A stretch of 7,573 bases of DNA from Gemmatimonas phototrophica (GCA_945870175.1 CAMBRJ010000128.1:1-7573), one strand, 5' to 3'. Counted from the stretch's first letter, positions 1 to 6,863 are shown. The notes: a model not told the origin generated them from the letters alone. Program-made: numbers and translations.

Positions 1-658
1 GGATGTGACCCGGACGCGGATATCCACCACCGTCACCGTTGTAGAATCGCGTGAGTCGCGCGTCGACGATGTGCCGCGTGCTGTCCTTCGTGGCCGCTTC
101 CACCTGCGCGATGGTGGCGATGATATCCGGGCGCAGCTTCGGCGTGAACGTCACCGCCGGCGCCGCGGCCGGCGCGGCCGTCGTCACCGCACGCGACTCG
201 CTCTTCCATGCCTGATAGCCGCCGTTCATCAACGAGATGCGGTCCATCGCCCCCAGATACGCGAGCGTGATGAACACGCGCGTGGCGGATTGCAGCGCGC
301 CATCGTGCGGGACCACGATCACGCGTGTGCGGTCGCCGATGCCGTTGCGGACGGCCCAGGCGGTGAGCTGCTCCGCGCCGGCCAGTTGCAGCGTGAGGCC
401 ACCCGGTACGGTCGGCAGCGACACGTCATCAAGCGACGTGTGCCGCGCGCCGACCATGTGCCCGCTGTCATACTGCGCCTTGCTACCCACATGCAGCATC
501 ACGAGATCGCGATCGTTCTGGTGCTCGGCCAGCCACGCCGTGGTCACGAGCATATTCGCCGGGTTCGGCGTGGGCATCGCCCGCGGTGGTGCGCGATGGC
601 AGGCGCCGACGGCCAGCGTGCTGGCGGCCAAGGCCGTTGAGATGATCAGGCGGCGCAT
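1..658 (-). CDS. Rhodanese-type sulfurtransferase, putative lipoprotein (partial, 3' end outside window)
   Basis: The minus strand reads open from an ATG at 658 to the window edge, giving 219 residues with no stop; the C-terminus is missing. The N-terminus is MRR, a hydrophobic stretch, then V17-G18-A19-C20, which fits a lipobox, so the mature protein is probably anchored to a membrane facing the periplasm. Residues about 35-157 form a first rhodanese domain: an LHVGSKAQYDSGHMVGARH segment (55-73), a VVPHDG loop with SATR (115-127) and the NGGYQAW motif (145-151). An Ala/Pro-rich linker (about 158-169) leads to a second domain, where HIVDARLTRF (196-205) and RPGHI (215-219) match the family. 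This two-domain layout is that of thiosulfate/3-mercaptopyruvate sulfurtransferases, which move sulfur onto a catalytic Cys in the second domain. That Cys lies outside the window, so activity cannot be judged. The start overlaps the M16 stop by one base (TGATG), so it is probably the third gene of that operon and translationally coupled. Confidence 0.88.
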   Translation of the reverse strand, partial: MRRLIISTALAASTLAVGACHRAPPRAMPTPNPANMLVTTAWLAEHQNDRDLVMLHVGSKAQYDSGHMVGARHTSLDDVSLPTVPGGLTLQLAGAEQLTAWAVRNGIGDRTRVIVVPHDGALQSATRVFITLAYLGAMDRISLMNGGYQAWKSESRAVTTAAPAAAPAVTFTPKLRPDIIATIAQVEAATKDSTRHIVDARLTRFYNGDGGGYPRPGHI

Positions 659-2115
659 CACGGCGTGATCACCGGACGGCCGCGAGCGTCACGCACTTCC
701 ACGGGCGCGATGCCCGTTGCTTTCAGGGTGGGTTCGATCGTCGCGCGATCGCCCGTGATGACGATGGTCATTTTCGTAGGGTCGAGGTATGTGTTGGCCG
801 CCCGCTGTGCTGACTGCACCGTGACGGCACCGATGCCGGCGTTGAACGCGCTGAGCGTGGTGAGTGGCAGGCCGTAGGGAATCAACTGCGACAGCTGGGC
901 CGCGATATCGCCGGTGGACTCGAAGTTCTCCGCGTAGCCAAGCTGCAGGTATCGCTTCGCCTTCGCCAGTTCATCGGCGGGCAGGGGATCGCGAATCGCC
1001 TTCAACTCGCGCATGAACTCGATCAGCGCCGAATCCGTCTTGGCCGACACCACTTCCGCGTTCGCGCGGAACGGTCCGGCCTCTTTGCGCATGGTAAAGC
1101 TCGAACCGGCCCCGTAGGTGTAGCCCTTCTTCTCGCGCAACGTGTTATTCAGGCGCGAGGTGAACGATCCGCCCAGCGCCGTGTTGACCACCATCAGCGG
1201 GTAGTAGTCGGGCGTGCTCCGCGCCACGCCGAGTCCGCCCAGACGAAAGCTCGACTGCGCCGCCTTGGGTTTGTCCACGATGTAGATGGTGGTGGCCTTG
1301 CCGCCGGCGCTGGCCGGCGTCGGTTTCGCCGCCAGTGCAGGAAGCGTGGCGCGTGTCCACGTGCCGAACACGCGACGCGCCAGCGCCTCCGCCTCGGCCA
1401 CCGAGAGATCCCCGACGATCACCAGCGTGGCGTTGTTCGGTCGATACCATGTTTTCCAGAACGCCTGCACATCGTCGCGCGTCAGGCTCTCGGTGCTTTC
1501 CTTGGTGCCGATCGTGCTCTGGCCATACGGATGCGCCTCTCCATATACCAACGCGGCGAAGGCGCGATCGGCCATGGCCGGTCCACGATCCTGTTCCTGC
1601 AGCAGGCCGGTGGTGCGCTCGCTCTTGAGACGCAGGAACTCCTTCTCGGCGAAGGTGGGACGCAACACCACATCGGCCATGAGGCCCATCGCGCTGTCGA
1701 GCGTGGCCTTGGTGGAGTGCATCGCGATCGTGCTCTGCTCGAACGCCGCGCTGGTGCGCAGTCCGATCGCGAGGAAGCCGATCTGTTCCGCCAGGTCGAG
1801 CGCATCACGCGCGCCGGCCCCTTCGTCGAGGAGGCTGGCCGTGAGTGTGGCCAGACCGGCTTTGCCCTTGGGGTCCGCTTCGGCGCCGGTGCGAATCACC
1901 AACGAGGCGTCCACCACCGGAATCTCATGCTGCTCGACGATCACGAGCTTGAGTCCGTTGGGGAGTACGCGTTCCGTGATCTGGGGCAGCGTGAGCGGCT
2001 TTGGTGCGGTCAGCTTTGGCGGCGTGGTGGATGCCGGTTGCGCCACCACGGCCTGCCCGGAAAGCATCACCGGCGCCGACGCCAGCGACGCGAGAACGAT
2101 CAGGGTGCGGCGCAT
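658..2115 (-). CDS. M16B peptidase-like subunit lacking HxxEH (Arg/Tyr subunit), exported
   Basis: This 485-residue protein has an N-terminal signal peptide (MRRTLIVLASLASAP onward, likely cut near AVVAQ, residue 26), so it should be periplasmic or secreted. The first M16 domain begins around residue 49 (RVLPNGLKLVIVE). At the place of the zinc motif, after GLA, it has T90-L-T-A93-S94 instead of H-x-x-E-H, so it cannot bind catalytic zinc in the usual way. The domain ends with the typical WYRPNNATLVIVGD segment (223-236). The second domain keeps LGGSFTSRLNNTLREKKGY (314-332) with R327 and Y334, the Arg/Tyr pair that in M16B enzymes contacts substrate and completes the active site of the zinc-bearing partner. 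Length is normal for the family. The start at 2115 overlaps the upstream M16 stop (TGATG) and has AGGAG about 10 bases upstream. It most likely forms a heterodimer with that product; the substrate is unknown. Confidence 0.93.
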   Translation of the reverse strand: MRRTLIVLASLASAPVMLSGQAVVAQPASTTPPKLTAPKPLTLPQITERVLPNGLKLVIVEQHEIPVVDASLVIRTGAEADPKGKAGLATLTASLLDEGAGARDALDLAEQIGFLAIGLRTSAAFEQSTIAMHSTKATLDSAMGLMADVVLRPTFAEKEFLRLKSERTTGLLQEQDRGPAMADRAFAALVYGEAHPYGQSTIGTKESTESLTRDDVQAFWKTWYRPNNATLVIVGDLSVAEAEALARRVFGTWTRATLPALAAKPTPASAGGKATTIYIVDKPKAAQSSFRLGGLGVARSTPDYYPLMVVNTALGGSFTSRLNNTLREKKGYTYGAGSSFTMRKEAGPFRANAEVVSAKTDSALIEFMRELKAIRDPLPADELAKAKRYLQLGYAENFESTGDIAAQLSQLIPYGLPLTTLSAFNAGIGAVTVQSAQRAANTYLDPTKMTIVITGDRATIEPTLKATGIAPVEVRDARGRPVITP

Positions 2116-3497
2116 CAGCGGAGGTCTCCTGCAGTCAAGGCGAGGTCCTTCTTGCCTTCCGGCACTACCGTGAGCACGATCTTCGGCTGGCCGGCCACGT
2201 ACTGCTTCGCCACACGCTGGATGTCGGCCAGTGTGAGCGACTCATAGCGCTCGAGGTCCTTGGCCATGTAGTCCGGGGTGCCCGCGAAATAGTTGTAGTA
2301 GCTGAGCTGCGTGGCCTTGCCGAGCACGCTCGACAAACGATCGATCGTGCTGGCGCGCATGCCATTCTTCACGCGAATCAACTCACGCTCGGTCGCGCCG
2401 CGGTCAGCCACGTCGGCGATTACCTTCGCGATCTCCGCATCGATCTCGCGCGGATGTACGCCCGGCTTGGCGGTGGCCGTCAGCATGATCATGCCATCGA
2501 GCTTGCTCGAGCTGTTGCCCATACTCACATCTTGCGCGATCTGCTTCTCGTACACGAGCGTGCGGTACAGGCGCGAGCTTTTGCCGCCGGCGATGATGTC
2601 CGTGAGCGCATCGAGCGCAGCGTCGTCGGGGCTGAACGTCTTCACGCTGTGCCACACGTAGTACGTGCGCGGCAGCTGCACGCGGTCTTCCATCACCATC
2701 ACGGTGTCCTTCTTCAAGGCCACGGCGGGCACCACCGGTCGCGCGATCTCCGCATTACGCGGCACATTGCCGAAGTACTTCCGCACCCACGTCTTCGCCG
2801 AGTCGGCGTTGAAATCACCGGCAATCGTGATCGTGGCGTTGTTGGGTGCGTAGTATTGCCGGAAGAAGTCGCTCACGTCGGATACCGACGCGGCGCTCAG
2901 ATCGGCCAGCGAACCGATCACCGGCCACGAGTACGGATGATTCGATGGGAACATCACCGGCAGGATCGTCTCGTAGGCGCGGCCGTACGGCACGTTGTCG
3001 TAGCTCTGCCGGCGCTCGTTCTTCACCACGTCGCGCTGCAGGTCGAGCTTCTCCTTGTCCATCGTGGGCAGCAGCCACCCCATGCGATCGGCGTCGAGCC
3101 AGAGCATGAGGGGCAGGGCGTTCGACGGGCCGGTCTCGTAGTAGTTCGTACGATCGAAGTTGGTGGAGCCGTTGTTGCTGGCGCCGGCCGCTTCGAGCCA
3201 TTCGTCGAACTTGCCGACCGGCACGTTCTGCGAGCCCATGAACATCACATGCTCGAACAGGTGCGCGAAGCCGGTGCGGCCGCGCTTCTCGTCGCCGGAG
3301 CCGACTTTGTAGAAATTCTCGACGGCTACGATCGGGACCGAGCGATCCACGTGCAGGATCACCTCGAGGCCATTGGGCAGTGTGAACTTCTCGTAGGGGA
3401 TCGTCGGCGCCTTTTGGGCGGAGGCGAGTGAGACGGATGTCCCGAGCGCCATTAGACAGGCCGCGGTAAGGGAACCGACGCGATACCGCAGAGTCAT
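2115..3497 (-). CDS. M16B zinc metallopeptidase, catalytic HxxEH subunit, exported
   Basis: Read from the ATG at 3497 this is 460 residues with a good signal peptide (Arg residues at 4 and 6, hydrophobic 8-25, likely cut at ASA-Q, residue 27). A longer frame from 3563 would put 22 non-signal-like residues in front, so I prefer 3497, although no Shine-Dalgarno sequence precedes it. The first M16 domain starts with EKFTLPNGLEVILHVD (36-51). The inverted zinc motif H79-L-F-E82-H83 follows, with the third ligand E161 in VVKNERRQ; such enzymes use two His and a Glu for zinc and a Glu as the general base. YYAPNNATITIAGD (215-228) closes the domain. The second domain has GGKSSRLYRTL (304-314), but the usual Arg and Tyr are V315 and Q322, so this chain lacks the pair that the downstream gene retains. 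It is the first gene of the minus-strand operon and probably the zinc-bearing half of a periplasmic heterodimer. Confidence 0.94.
   Translation of the reverse strand: MTLRYRVGSLTAACLMALGTSVSLASAQKAPTIPYEKFTLPNGLEVILHVDRSVPIVAVENFYKVGSGDEKRGRTGFAHLFEHVMFMGSQNVPVGKFDEWLEAAGASNNGSTNFDRTNYYETGPSNALPLMLWLDADRMGWLLPTMDKEKLDLQRDVVKNERRQSYDNVPYGRAYETILPVMFPSNHPYSWPVIGSLADLSAASVSDVSDFFRQYYAPNNATITIAGDFNADSAKTWVRKYFGNVPRNAEIARPVVPAVALKKDTVMVMEDRVQLPRTYYVWHSVKTFSPDDAALDALTDIIAGGKSSRLYRTLVYEKQIAQDVSMGNSSSKLDGMIMLTATAKPGVHPREIDAEIAKVIADVADRGATERELIRVKNGMRASTIDRLSSVLGKATQLSYYNYFAGTPDYMAKDLERYESLTLADIQRVAKQYVAGQPKIVLTVVPEGKKDLALTAGDLR
2126..2130 (-). promoter_or_regulatory. Ribosome binding site of the second M16 gene
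   Basis: AGGAG on the minus strand lies 10 bases before the ATG at 2115, inside the last codons of the upstream M16 gene. It is the clearest Shine-Dalgarno sequence I see before any start in the window and supports the 2115 start together with TGATG stop/start coupling. Confidence 0.6.
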
Positions 3498-3561
3498 GGT
3501 TCGGAAAGTCGAAGAGAGGTCACTGGTAGCGCTGGAAATGTACACACACCACTTTGGCGCC
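3498..3561. promoter_or_regulatory. Divergent intergenic region between M16 operon and permease
   Basis: These 64 bases separate the divergent start codons of the M16 operon (minus) and the permease (plus), so promoters of both units should lie here or extend into the 5' ends of the genes. I found no pair of -35/-10 boxes that stands out on either strand and no clear operator repeat. Candidate starts lie at CATG sites at both ends (3495-3498 and 3561-3564), where ATG can be read on both strands, so the exact boundaries are uncertain by up to about 66 bases in each direction. Confidence 0.4.
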
Positions 3562-4953
3562 ATGGATATACACGCGCCCCAGCCGGTCGGTTACGCCGCC
3601 CGCCTCGGCCTCTTCTCCGGCACCATGCTGGTGGTCGGCGGCATCATCGGCTCCGGCATCTTTCTGTCCCCGTCGGTGGTGGCGCAGCGGGTGGGCACCG
3701 CACCGCTCACGCTGGCCGCCTGGGGCATCGGGGCGGTGGTGGCCATTATTGGCGGCTTTGTATATGCCGAACTCGGCGCGCGCCGCCCGCAGGCGGGAGG
3801 CACCTACGTGTACCTGCGCGAGGCCTTCGGCACGCTGCCGGCGTTCCTGTACGGGTGGGCGCTGTTCCTCATCATGGCAACCGGGGCCATCGCGGCCGTG
3901 GCCATGACCGGGGCCAGCTACCTGGCTACGCTGCTGGGCATGGCGCCGGAGAGTGCGCGGGCGATCGCGATCACCCTGATCGTGATCCTCACGCTGCTCA
4001 ATGTGTTGGGCGTGAACATCGGCGCCACCACGGGCAACGTGCTCACGGTGCTCAAGCTGTCCGCCATCGCCATTCTCGTGGTCGCCGCGTTGATCATGGC
4101 GCCGGCGCACGCGTTGCCCGCGGCCACCGCCGTCACCCCGCTCGTGCCTCCGCCGGGAGGTACGGCGACGGTCGTGGCCATGGGGGCGGCCCTGGTGCCC
4201 GTGCTCTTCTCATTCGGTGGGTGGCAGCAAACCAATGCCGTGGCCGAGGAGTTACGCGATCCCGCCCGCACCTTGCCTCGTGCGTTGATTCTCGGTGTGC
4301 TGATCGTGGCGGCGACGTATCTCCTGGTGAACCTCGCCTATCTACGCGCCCTCGGCGTGGACGGACTCGCCGCCAGCAGCGCGCCGGCGGCCGACACGAT
4401 GTTCGTCTACCTCGGTCCGGCCGGACGCACGCTCATCACCTGCGGCATCGTCGCCTCCACGATCGGATTCTTGGGTATGGTGATCCTCATGTCGGCCCGC
4501 GTCTATCAGGCGATGGCGGCCGACGGCTTGTTCTTTCAAAGCATGGCCGCGCTGCATCCGACAACGCGCACGCCGGTGGTGGCGCTGGTGGCGCAGGGTG
4601 CGGTGGCGTTGGCCCTGCTGCTCACGGGCACGTACGGCCAGCTGCTCGACTACGTGGTGTTTGCCGACTGGATTTTTTTTGGCGCAACGGCGGCCACGCT
4701 GTTCGTACTCCGCGCGCGCGACGCGCAACGGCATGGCGGCGAGTCGTCGTTGACGAAGGCGCCGGGACATCCGTTCACGACACTGATCTTCATCGCGGCG
4801 GCCATGTACGTCGTGGTGGGTTCGATCATCTCCAACCCCGGCAACGCGGCGCGCGGGGCGGCGCTCCTCGTGCTCGGTGTGCCGGTGTACCTGTACTGGA
4901 ACGCGCGCCGCACCGCGTTGCGCAACGCGTCGCGACCGCCGGCTACGTCATGA
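3562..4953 (+). CDS. APC-superfamily amino acid permease
   Basis: An inner-membrane transporter of 463 residues from the ATG at 3562. In-frame ATGs at 3538 and 3496 would add 8 or 22 polar residues that do not look like part of the fold, and none has a convincing ribosome binding site. I count 12 hydrophobic segments at about 15-35, 48-71, 93-122, 133-154, 163-180, 202-222, 239-263, 289-315, 337-356, 361-383, 404-422 and 429-446. The first holds VVGGIIGSGIFLSPS (24-38), the broken-helix glycine motif that binds the substrate amino group in APC transporters. It is followed by the signature YAELGARRPQAGGTYVYLRE (68-87), and FSFGGWQQTNAVAEELRDP (216-234) fits helix 6 and the loop after it. This resembles the basic amino acid/polyamine antiporter and LAT-like branch, but the substrate cannot be assigned. 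The stop overlaps the next gene's start (ATGA), indicating co-translation. A run of eight T at 4673-4680 lies in helix 10. Confidence 0.93.
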   Translation: MDIHAPQPVGYAARLGLFSGTMLVVGGIIGSGIFLSPSVVAQRVGTAPLTLAAWGIGAVVAIIGGFVYAELGARRPQAGGTYVYLREAFGTLPAFLYGWALFLIMATGAIAAVAMTGASYLATLLGMAPESARAIAITLIVILTLLNVLGVNIGATTGNVLTVLKLSAIAILVVAALIMAPAHALPAATAVTPLVPPPGGTATVVAMGAALVPVLFSFGGWQQTNAVAEELRDPARTLPRALILGVLIVAATYLLVNLAYLRALGVDGLAASSAPAADTMFVYLGPAGRTLITCGIVASTIGFLGMVILMSARVYQAMAADGLFFQSMAALHPTTRTPVVALVAQGAVALALLLTGTYGQLLDYVVFADWIFFGATAATLFVLRARDAQRHGGESSLTKAPGHPFTTLIFIAAAMYVVVGSIISNPGNAARGAALLVLGVPVYLYWNARRTALRNASRPPATS

Positions 4954-5813
4954 GCCTCGCCAGCACCGCGCGGGTCGCCGCGCTGTACGTCCATCCGCTC
5001 AAGTCAGCGGCCGGCATTCGCGTTGACGAGCTCCGGCTCGACGAACGCGGCGCCGTCGGCGACCGGCGCTGGGTATTGGTCGATCCGCATGGCGACATGA
5101 TCACCGCGCGCGAGACGCATTGTCTGCTGCTGATTCGCCCGTCGTTTCTCACGGCCGATCGCAATGGCGGCCTTGGGCTCACCGCCCCCGGACTGGCGCC
5201 GCTTACGGTGCCACTCGACGCGATCGATCTCGCCGCGCCAACGCGGCTGGTCTGCGTGTGGGATGACGACGTCGTGGCGCACGATGCCGGTGACGTGGCC
5301 GCGGCGTGGTGTACCGCCGCCGCCGGCCGCCCGTGCAGACTCCTGCGGCTGGCCGACGCGGACCGCCGGCCGCTGGCGCCGCGCTTCGCCGGGTCGATCG
5401 ACCCGCACGCGCGTTACGTCGCGATGTCCGATGGCGCACCGTTGCTGTTGCTCGGCATCGCCAGCATCGACGCGCTGAATGCGCGTTTGCTCGAGAGCGG
5501 CCATGCCGACGTCATGGACCCGCGACGTTTCCGCGCCAACGTGCTCGTCACCGGCACCCTGCCACACGACGAAGATACGTGGCGCGACATCCGCATCGGG
5601 GACGTCTCACTGAGCGTGGGGTCGGCCTGCACCCGTTGCGTGCTCACCACCGTCGATCCCGACACGGCGGAACGCGGCCAGGAACCACTGCGCACGTTCG
5701 CGCAGTATCGTCGCGCCGACGGCGGCGTGATCTTCGGCATGAACACCACGCATCGCGAGCCCGGAGTGCTCCGTGTGGGCGACGCCCTGCAGGTGCTCAG
5801 TCTTCGCGAGTGA
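4950..5813 (+). CDS. MOSC-domain protein, YcbX/mARC-like molybdenum cofactor protein
   Basis: A protein of 287 residues. Residues about 7-125 form the N-terminal MOSC beta-barrel domain, opening with VAALYVHPLKSAAGIRVDEL (9-28) and the GDRRWVLVD segment (37-45). Residues about 150-285 are the MOSC domain, with RRFRANVLV (192-200) and the hallmark SACTRCVLTTVDPDT (225-239), then EPLRTFAQYRR (245-255). In mARC and YcbX proteins the Cys of the RC-x-x-TTVDP motif holds the molybdenum cofactor; here that is C230, with C227 nearby. Family members reduce N-hydroxylated compounds. E. coli YcbX has an extra C-terminal 2Fe-2S ferredoxin domain that is absent here, so a separate electron donor would be needed. 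The gene starts four bases before the permease stop (ATGA), and with no Shine-Dalgarno sequence visible it is probably translated by coupling. Its last 17 bases overlap the opposite-strand hydrolase gene. The fold is clear; the true substrate is not. Confidence 0.92.
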   Translation: MSLASTARVAALYVHPLKSAAGIRVDELRLDERGAVGDRRWVLVDPHGDMITARETHCLLLIRPSFLTADRNGGLGLTAPGLAPLTVPLDAIDLAAPTRLVCVWDDDVVAHDAGDVAAAWCTAAAGRPCRLLRLADADRRPLAPRFAGSIDPHARYVAMSDGAPLLLLGIASIDALNARLLESGHADVMDPRRFRANVLVTGTLPHDEDTWRDIRIGDVSLSVGSACTRCVLTTVDPDTAERGQEPLRTFAQYRRADGGVIFGMNTTHREPGVLRVGDALQVLSLRE

Positions 5814-6645
5814 GACCCGCGTGGAAGTACTCGGTGATCGCGGCGATGGTGATCGGATCGCGCAGAATCCGTCGATGTCCCACGCGCTCCACCGGTAGCA
5901 GGGTGGAGCCTGGCCAGAATCCCGCGATCCGTTCGGCGTCCGCAAAAGGGACTTCCTTGTCGTCACGGGCATGCACGACCAGCGCTGGGACCGTGACCGC
6001 GCGCAGGGCGCCCTCGATATCATCCGTTCGATAGCCGCGCGCGACGATTCGCCGACGGGCGTCGCGCACGAAGTGGTCGGTCGCCCTCGGCGGCAGATGC
6101 ATGGCCGCCGAAAACCGGTGCAAGACGTCGTGCAAGGACGAGGGGCTGGCGATGATCGCGGCGCGCGACAACGAAAGTCCAGATGAGAGCGCCAACGCGA
6201 TACTCCCGCCACCCATGGAGTGACCCACGGCGCCGTACAGCGTGCCGACGTGCGCGCTGACGTCGATCAACGCTTCCGCAAAGCGATAGGGATCGGACTG
6301 CTTCCCACGCGAATGGCCATGGCCCGGCGCATCGATGGCGACCACACTGAAGCCGTGGGCGAGCAGGGCAGGGGCAAACGCGGCAAACTGCGTGGCGCGT
6401 CCTTCCCAACCGTGAATGAGCGCCACGGTCGGGCCGTCACCGGCCCGCAGCACCGACAGGCCACTCGGCAGACGTTCGCGTCGAGCCATGGTCTCGAAGG
6501 GCATCTCCCAGTCGCGGGGGGTGAACTTGCGCGGCGTGGAAAAGATCCGGCGACTCAGGCGCGACGCGAGCGACGGCGCGACCCGCCCGAGGGTGCGGTT
6601 CGCCCCGCGGATGATGCGGATGCCGGCGGGGATGTCATTGGCCAT
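5797..6645 (-). CDS. Alpha/beta-fold hydrolase (serine hydrolase)
   Basis: A cytoplasmic-looking hydrolase of 282 residues from the ATG at 6645; no signal peptide is evident. The frame extends to an ATG at 6714 (305 residues), but the extra 23 residues are Asp/Arg/Pro-rich and unlike the family, so I prefer 6645; neither start has a clear ribosome binding site. The core begins with TVALIHGWEG (73-82), whose HGW forms the oxyanion-hole strand-loop. AIDAPGHGHSRGK (104-116) follows, then the nucleophile elbow G141-H-S143-M-G-G. The acid is likely D228 or D229 in VHARDDKEVPF (224-234), and the base is H257 in VERVGHRRIL (252-261). The Arg-rich N-terminus (about 8-60) may form a cap or contact membranes, but this is a guess. 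The substrate is unknown; an esterase or lysophospholipase-like role is possible. It runs tail to tail with the MOSC gene, overlapping 17 bases, so no intrinsic terminator fits between them. Confidence 0.88.
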   Translation of the reverse strand: MANDIPAGIRIIRGANRTLGRVAPSLASRLSRRIFSTPRKFTPRDWEMPFETMARRERLPSGLSVLRAGDGPTVALIHGWEGRATQFAAFAPALLAHGFSVVAIDAPGHGHSRGKQSDPYRFAEALIDVSAHVGTLYGAVGHSMGGGSIALALSSGLSLSRAAIIASPSSLHDVLHRFSAAMHLPPRATDHFVRDARRRIVARGYRTDDIEGALRAVTVPALVVHARDDKEVPFADAERIAGFWPGSTLLPVERVGHRRILRDPITIAAITEYFHAGLTRED

Positions 6646-6737
6646 GCGAGAAGTATCGCCGAGATGCACGATGGGCGGCCACCTATCGACGGCCGACTCA
6701 CCGTCTGCCCCCATGCAACGGCTCAGTAACGGGCAAC

Positions 6738-6766
6738 AAAAAAGGCCACCGCGTGCGGTGACCTTT
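6738..6766 (-). terminator. Rho-independent terminator after tRNA-Asn
   Basis: On the minus strand an inverted repeat (AAAGGTCACCG / CGGTGGCCTTT, with one G-U pair and a four-base loop) is followed directly by a T run: six T in all at 6743-6738, counting those in the stem. It lies about 23 bases past the 3' end of the tRNA, on the tRNA's strand, and should end that transcript and any read-through from uvrA before the hydrolase gene. On the plus strand the stem has a C-A mismatch and is followed by only TTTC, so it is unlikely to work that way. Confidence 0.85.
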
Positions 6767-6789
6767 CTCGTGTCAGACCTTGTGTTCAG

Positions 6790-6863
6790 CTCCCGGGGAG
6801 GGACTCGAACCCCCGACAGGGTGATTAACAGTCACCTGCTCTACCTGGCTGAGCTACCCGGGA
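6790..6863 (-). tRNA. tRNA-Asn (anticodon GTT)
   Basis: The reverse strand folds into a full cloverleaf of 74 bases. The acceptor stem is TCCCGGG with CCCGGGA. The D arm is GCTC/GAGC with a nine-base loop, the anticodon stem is GGTGA/TCACC around the loop CTGTTAA, and the T arm is GGGGG/CCCTC (one G-U pair) around TTCGAGT. The anticodon GTT is at 6829-6827 and reads Asn codons AAC and AAU. The discriminator base is G, as is usual for tRNA-Asn. The bases after it are CT, not CCA, so the CCA end must be added by nucleotidyltransferase. The gene has its own promoter upstream and an intrinsic terminator downstream. Confidence 0.97.

Noticed and set aside
5..668. Plus-strand frames at the left edge
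   Set aside because: They lie opposite the rhodanese-like gene, which has recognisable motifs across its whole visible length.
1286..2247. Two overlapping plus-strand frames opposite the second M16 gene
   Set aside because: Low-complexity Arg/Ser/Ala translations with no domains; shadows of the real minus-strand gene.
2001..3431. Long plus-strand open frame (476 codons) opposite the M16 catalytic subunit
   Set aside because: It is antisense to a clear M16 gene, its translation is rich in Arg, His and Val with no family motif, and such frames are common opposite GC-rich genes.
3855..4949. Upstream extension of the MOSC frame through the permease gene
   Set aside because: It is open but encodes a Gly/His/Arg-rich chain without motifs, while the overlapping permease frame has 12 helices and APC signatures; the MOSC start at 4950 matches the family. 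It is kept only as a possible slippage product.
6741..6770. Terminator hairpin acting on the plus strand
   Set aside because: The plus-strand stem has a C-A mismatch, only TTTC follows it, and no plus-strand gene ends nearby.
6790..6863. tRNA gene as an integration site for a mobile element
   Set aside because: The tRNA is complete, no repeat of its 3' end is seen nearby, and no integrase or foreign-looking gene flanks it.
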